57,020 bases of DNA from Brevipalpus yothersi (taxonomy: Eukaryota > Arthropoda > Arachnida > Trombidiformes > Tenuipalpidae). Shown here piece by piece: positions 51,726 to 57,020 of this stretch; within the stretch, counting starts at the first letter, position 1; the number at the start of each line of letters is the position of its first letter. The translations under genes and the position numbers were made by a program. The stretch lies in contig QZCP01000299.1 in the NCBI GenBank assembly GCA_003956705.1, positions 1 through 57,020 on the forward strand, read 5' to 3'. A model generated the notes under the pieces. The model saw nothing but the letters and a program-made list of their open reading frames with translations, made no database searches and was not told where the DNA came from.

Positions 51726-52993
51726 CATTCTGGTCAGGTTTCGAGAAAATTTTCTTCAAATCAGATTGAGTCAGATCTTTCTTTTTTCATCCTTCTCTCC
51801 CACTTCAATTTTGAAAATCGATCACTATCTTCGAATTTCAATGATTCTAGTAACATTTGAGCACTAAAATTTTGTAGTAATCAATCATGATTTTCCAAAC
51901 CCAGACGAAAATGATACGATCTGTATTCATAGCATCCACTCCAATAAGTGTACATGTGTGTGTTCCTACATATCGAAACTATACAGATTCGAAGACTTCG
52001 GCCTTCTCATCTGCTTTGAGTTCATCTTATTATTATCACCGAGATATGTCAAGAAATTACACGATTGCAATGTTTATATGCTACTAACGGATTGCTCAGC
52101 GTGTTGAATTAGGAAGCTAAGTAAGCAATACATTATGATTATCATGCAAAATTGGCCATTCTGAATGAACTCTTAACACGCGATCACATAAATCAAGCTA
52201 AATTCCAAGAAAGTCAGCGATAAAACCAGGCAAATATTCACACAAATATATCCAATGAAATATTTCATCTTTCTCTTCTGCTCTCTTCCAATGATTCAAA
52301 CTGATTTGCATAAAAATTCAGGTGAGAAGAGAAATTGGAGTCTAGAGGTAATTGTGTCGAATGTTCGAATGGGAACGCAAAATGATGCTTGTTCACAAGC
52401 ATGGCGTTAAATGTTGAAAATTATCAGGTAATATGATCTACAGATGAGGCTTGTGTATGAGTAACAGATTTGATTCTGGTTGATTATGATTGAGTGGCCA
52501 TCCAGTGTGTCATTGAAATGATCATTTGCCTTCTCTATCTATCTCTCTCTTACCATTTCGTTCATATCGTTATGTTGAAACTTACAATTCGAAAAATTTA
52601 TCATCAATCGCGAGTGAATGAGTGTACGTAGAGTAATAATAATTAAAATCTTCCATCATTCCCGATGAGCTTTTTCCAGTCATGAATCATGAGTTTTAGA
52701 TTACCCCAGAGAAAAAGTAACAAAACAAAAATTGGAACTTTTCCTCTCTCTCTCTCATCAATTGCCCAACTTTTTCGTCTATACTTCTTCTACTACTTCT
52801 CAACTCCCCAAAAATATGGTATTTCAAGAATGATGATGATTGATTTGAGAAAAAGAGAAAATGTTGAGATGAAATGTTTCTTCCTGTACGCACTATAGCC
52901 TCACATCATTTATATTCATCAAATAATCATTTATAACGAATTTTCTTCTCATGTACTTTCTATCTTCTGACTTGGTATATATATATGTGTGTG

Positions 52994-53026
52994 TGTGTTC
53001 ACCAGCCGTTCAAGCCGGTGAACACA
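52994..53026. repeat. Inverted repeat (10-bp stem, 13-base loop)
   Basis: TGTGTTCACC at 52994-53003 is the exact reverse complement of GGTGAACACA at 53017-53026. Two further G-C pairs are possible inside the loop after one mismatch. Confidence 0.8.
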
Positions 53027-53487
53027 TATCATCATTCATTTGAGTCCAAGGAAAAGATGGGGAAAGAGAACTCAACGGACCACCGCCACCCTCCAAAAAA
53101 AAGTGGGCGAACAGAGCAAGGCATATACACATTTATATAGGGACCCTACTTTACCAGAGGGTTTGTTGAAGAAGAAGATGAAGAAGAGAGAGAATGCCAA
53201 AAAGTCGAAAATATCTAAACAAACTATCCATTATGTGTGTGTGCCTGAATGGCCCATGGAAGGAGGAACCAGTAAAAGTGGACTGAATTACTCGCTAAAC
53301 AACGCACACACACATATACACACTTATTAGGGGTCCTCACACAGGGTGCTCAAGTGCGGCCAAAATGAGGCTCATTTTTAAAAAGACAGACAGACACGAG
53401 AGCTTGCCTTTGGGCCGATGGATTTGATCATCATCACGCTCACTGGATCCGTGATGAGTGTAAAGATTTGCCATGGATCCAAGTGAG

Positions 53488-53491
<4 letters not shown>

Positions 53492-53561
<70 letters not shown>
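53492..53561. repeat. (GA)n microsatellite
   Basis: Pure GA run of about 70 bases. Confidence 0.97.
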
Positions 53562-53565
<4 letters not shown>

Positions 53566-54228
53566 GAAGATTGGGAAGATGGTCCTGTGTGTGTATGCAT
53601 GATGATTATGTGGCCCATGATTTATGCCCTTCAATGGACAGCATCAACGTCATTATTAACTTATTTGCACGGATTTGTTTGACTTGATACTCTGAAAGGA
53701 AGAGAGAAGTTAATATTTCATCGACTAAATTTAGATATTGATCAGATGGAGGAGGGAGAAAGTATAAGTTTCTCGATCCAGATATGTTCAACATTGCTAA
53801 AGGGAACTTTCAAAATCATTCCGAATGATCTCTCTTACTATCCCATTTGCATCATGCAAAATTTTGCGAATTGTACAGAAAATAGTGAAGATTGGTGTTA
53901 CTCCATGTGTGTCTGGATTATGTCACATGTTTGTAAGATATAAAGATTGATCCAAATTTTAATGAGAAAATCTTTCATCCTGAATGATGTATATTATCTT
54001 GACTTATGAACATTCCTCGGATCACTTCCAATGGGAGAGCATACAAGATGGGGAGAGAAGGAGGAAAGAGGAAAGAGGAATAAAAAAATTCTGGTAAAAT
54101 TTGGAGAAAAAAAGACTGTGAATAATCTTTCTCTCCTCTCAAGTACACTGGATGATCACTACTAGATTGAAGTTCAGTCTACTGGAAGAGAAAGTATCGT
54201 TTAGCATCTTCTTCTTTCTCCTTGATGT

Positions 54229-54229
<1 letters not shown>

Positions 54230-54285
<56 letters not shown>
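54230..54285. repeat. (CT)n microsatellite
   Basis: Pure CT run of about 56 bases. Confidence 0.97.
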
Positions 54286-54289
<4 letters not shown>

Positions 54290-55804
54290 AAGAAATGAAA
54301 AATGGATCACTTAGCTGATGAGGAAGAGCGAGAAGAAAATTGATTTTAGGATGCTGCGAATGAGTGAATCTCTCTCCTACACACACTTTCATTTTCACTT
54401 TCCATTTTGGCTGTCAGAGAGATGAAACAAGTACACCGATGATTACCAAACAATTAGATACATTGATTGAATAAGAGTAGTCTTCGTATTTTTCTTCTTC
54501 CATCCTTTCTTCATGACAATAAATCAAGTCGATGAAGTAAAGTTCATCCTAAATTAAGCCTAAATTAACCGATACTCCATCACTCATCAGCTGTGATTCA
54601 TTCATTCAGTTTTTTGGCTAGAAAATATATTCACTTTTATGGTCGTTTGTCAATGATCTTGATCATCTTCTTTTGCTTCGAGTCGTTTGCACCACTTTGC
54701 TGATTTTTAGCTGATTCTCAAAGTTTAAAATGTTACAATTTCAAGAGTTGCAACATAATATCAGAAACTTTCTGGGAGGAAAAATTTTATTAATTCTTCT
54801 TCAGCCATGATCCAGAGCAATTAATATTCTCCATCTTCGAAACGCTGTAAAGAATGTAGGAAGAAAGATGTTGATCTCTAGCATCTTGAGATTCCCAGCC
54901 CAATGAAGGTACTGAATAAAACTAGAAAAATTCTGGAATTTTCGATATTTTTTCTTGAATCGACTCAGGTTTCCCGATTCCAGACATGTACATAATCATA
55001 TGATACGGTATCTGATTGACTTCAAATCTAGACTTGAAATCATTTGATACACATACATACACACCACATTGTATTGAGTTGATTCATTAGGAATACATGA
55101 ATGATCCATGCAAACATGCAATTTAGTATATCTTCACTATCAGCACTCAAGATGTTTCATCAAGTGTATCTTGTTTCTTATAATGTTTCAAGGAGAAGAA
55201 GAAGATGAATTTTGGGAAAGAGAGAGAGAGAGAGAAGATGTCAAGTGTTCGTCTTGGTTACTCAGCAATCAAATGAAAATATATCATCAAATCGGTATTT
55301 GAGTACAGATAATGGGCTATCTTTCTTTTTCTCTCTCTTATCAATGCCTCTTGTAAAAAAAGCGAAACCTTTTGAAAAGTATCTTTATTCGGTTTGATAT
55401 TAATTTTTTTATGTATGTACCCAAAGATATGCTGATGATGACAAAAATTGCTTATCAAATCTGATAAGTGTGAGATAGAGAGAGGGAGAAAATTTTTCTC
55501 AGGAATCTGATTGATGGATCATTAAGCTCAATTATTTTCTTACAAGATTCACTCAGATGATGTGCTCAAGGCTTCAGCGGTTGAAGTTCCTTGTGGACAC
55601 GAAAATTTTTTTCGGATATTCTCAATTTCAACGGCATTTTATGACCATGTAATAAGCTTACAAAGTTTTCTTGTGATCAGCATTACCCAAAAAGAATTGA
55701 TAAATAAGAAGAGAAAATGTATCTAATTTTATTATCATTTCGCTGTAGTTCACTAGAAACAAAACAAAAATGAATCAAGTCTCGCCATCAAGTATCGATG
55801 AAAG

Positions 55805-55834
55805 AATCTAGTATAATCTAGTACAATCTAAAAG
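55805..55834. repeat. Short 10-bp tandem repeat, three units
   Basis: AATCTAGTAT, AATCTAGTAC and AATCTAAAAG follow one another directly. Confidence 0.7.
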
Positions 55835-56313
55835 GCATTAAGTTTGAAATCGTGAAAGGAGAACAGCAATTATTGATGTTTTTCTTATATAGTTATTGAT
55901 GAAAGATAATCAGTTTTCCAGGCTATTGAAAAAAGAAAAAAAAAGCTTACCGATTGCGCAAAGAAAAATTGAAGGCAAAAGGAAAAAAGTTAGTTGAAGT
56001 GTATTCTCAAATGATGAGAAAGCATTAAAATCGTAATCAAGTTGAAACTTTTCCATCTTCTTCTTGTTCTTCTTCATCCTCACAATCTTCCTTCCATCTT
56101 GTGGAACTATTCTTGTTAACTCTTCAAAAACATTAGCCATTGCAGACAGCTTCCAAGTTTCCAAGCTTTCCATCCTGTGGATGTGTGTGTATTCCTTCTA
56201 CCAACTTAACATGGCCTGAAAGATGGCCGATTTGAGCCAGTCGATAAACTAGATGAATGAGGTAAACGAGTGAACAGGAAAGCAAATTTCATCAATCTTT
56301 TCGCCCACTTTTT

Positions 56314-56314
<1 letters not shown>

Positions 56315-56353
<39 letters not shown>
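56315..56353. repeat. (CT)n microsatellite
   Basis: CT run of about 38 bases. Confidence 0.95.
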
Positions 56354-56360
<7 letters not shown>

Positions 56361-56946
56361 AGGCAGAGAGATGTTGATTATAATGGATACATGAACTGCT
56401 TTGAGATTACTTTCATTATCATCATTAATCATTGCATTGCTCGCAGGTCGAGCATGGTAGAGAGAGAGCGAAAAGGAATCAGAATTCAACGGCTCTCAAT
56501 GACGATGTGATGCTGATTATCCGTCAAAATTCTGTTTCGCTTCACAAGCCGTCTCAATGTTCCCTTTGTGTGTTCACCATGTGAAAATGGATGATGGTGG
56601 GTGGTGGATAGATATGATGGGAAAAATGAAAGAGAGAAAAGAAAGGGTGATAAACCTGGGGGAGGCGATAAAAGAGAGAGAGAGAGCGAAAACCTATGTA
56701 AAAAGCCTTTTTTCACTCGATCATTTCTCACTGTGAGACAGACAATGTGAAAGAGAAAGTGGACCAAGAAGAAGAAGAAAAAGACAGGAAAGTTTCAAAG
56801 ATTATAGAACGAGATGAACATCTTTCTTTCTGTTGTCCTGATTTGCAAAAGGAAGATCAATGGAATCACCTCCGATACAAAATGACCAGAATGACCAATA
56901 GCGTGCCCAATGGTCATCATCATGATTTTCGGAAGAGAGAAACAGA

Positions 56947-56954
<8 letters not shown>

Positions 56955-57020
<66 letters not shown>
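56955..57020. repeat. (GA)n microsatellite at the window end
   Basis: GA run of at least 66 bases that runs off the end of the window. Confidence 0.96.

Larger units (their letters stand above)
45914..57020. other. Non-coding, upstream side of the NET gene
   Basis: AT-rich DNA with the tracts, tandem repeats and hairpin listed separately. No gene recognised. The 47.0-50.4 kb part is largely free of long tracts. Confidence 0.55.

Overview
The window reads as eukaryotic nuclear DNA from an arthropod. It is AT-rich, dominated by long (GA)n/(CT)n dinucleotide tracts, and holds one clear protein-coding gene of animal type. The compact intron-free coding block inside a large low-complexity intergenic region would fit a mite (Acari), but that placement is an inference from general impression, with no diagnostic marker. 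Nothing bacterial (operons, Shine-Dalgarno sites, CRISPR) was seen.

The gene lies on the minus strand at 42899-45043. It encodes a protein of about 714 residues of the NET family (Noc / Elbow / TLP-1; vertebrate ZNF503/ZNF703), transcriptional co-repressors. All family landmarks occur in the right order: the N-terminal SPLALLA box, the FKPY Groucho-binding motif, a Cys-rich CRD-PYC box, a single C2H2 finger, an HPY motif, and a C-terminal YGLY tail. The spacing of its cysteines differs from what I know of the family: the finger is C-x4-C rather than the usual C-x8-C, and the Cys box has one extra residue.

A second, much weaker coding candidate is an 80-codon ATG-initiated frame at 28058-28300 (+). 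It encodes an acidic-then-lysine-rich, probably disordered protein that I do not recognise. It sits behind a plausible 3' splice site and just before a short, less AT-rich island.

The rest (about 54 kb) looks non-coding. Most open frames there are translations of GA/CT tracts (Arg-Glu or Ser-Leu repeats) or begin at non-ATG codons. From 1 to 22.1 kb there are many long CT tracts, a few GA tracts and a 980-base assembly gap (16178-17157) flanked by CT repeats on both sides. From 22.1 to 40.1 kb GA tracts dominate. Between 40.1 and 46.9 kb, around the NET gene, there is no long GA/CT tract at all. From 46.9 kb to the end the tracts resume and the window ends inside one. Several GA and CT tracts lie head to head as inverted repeats able to form hairpins, including a perfect 18-bp stem at 36924-36970. 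A decayed 10-bp tandem repeat lies about 0.75 kb upstream of the NET gene.

The overall layout, one developmental regulator in tens of kilobases without another convincing gene, is what a cis-regulatory gene desert around a patterning gene looks like. No individual enhancer or promoter can be proven from sequence alone.
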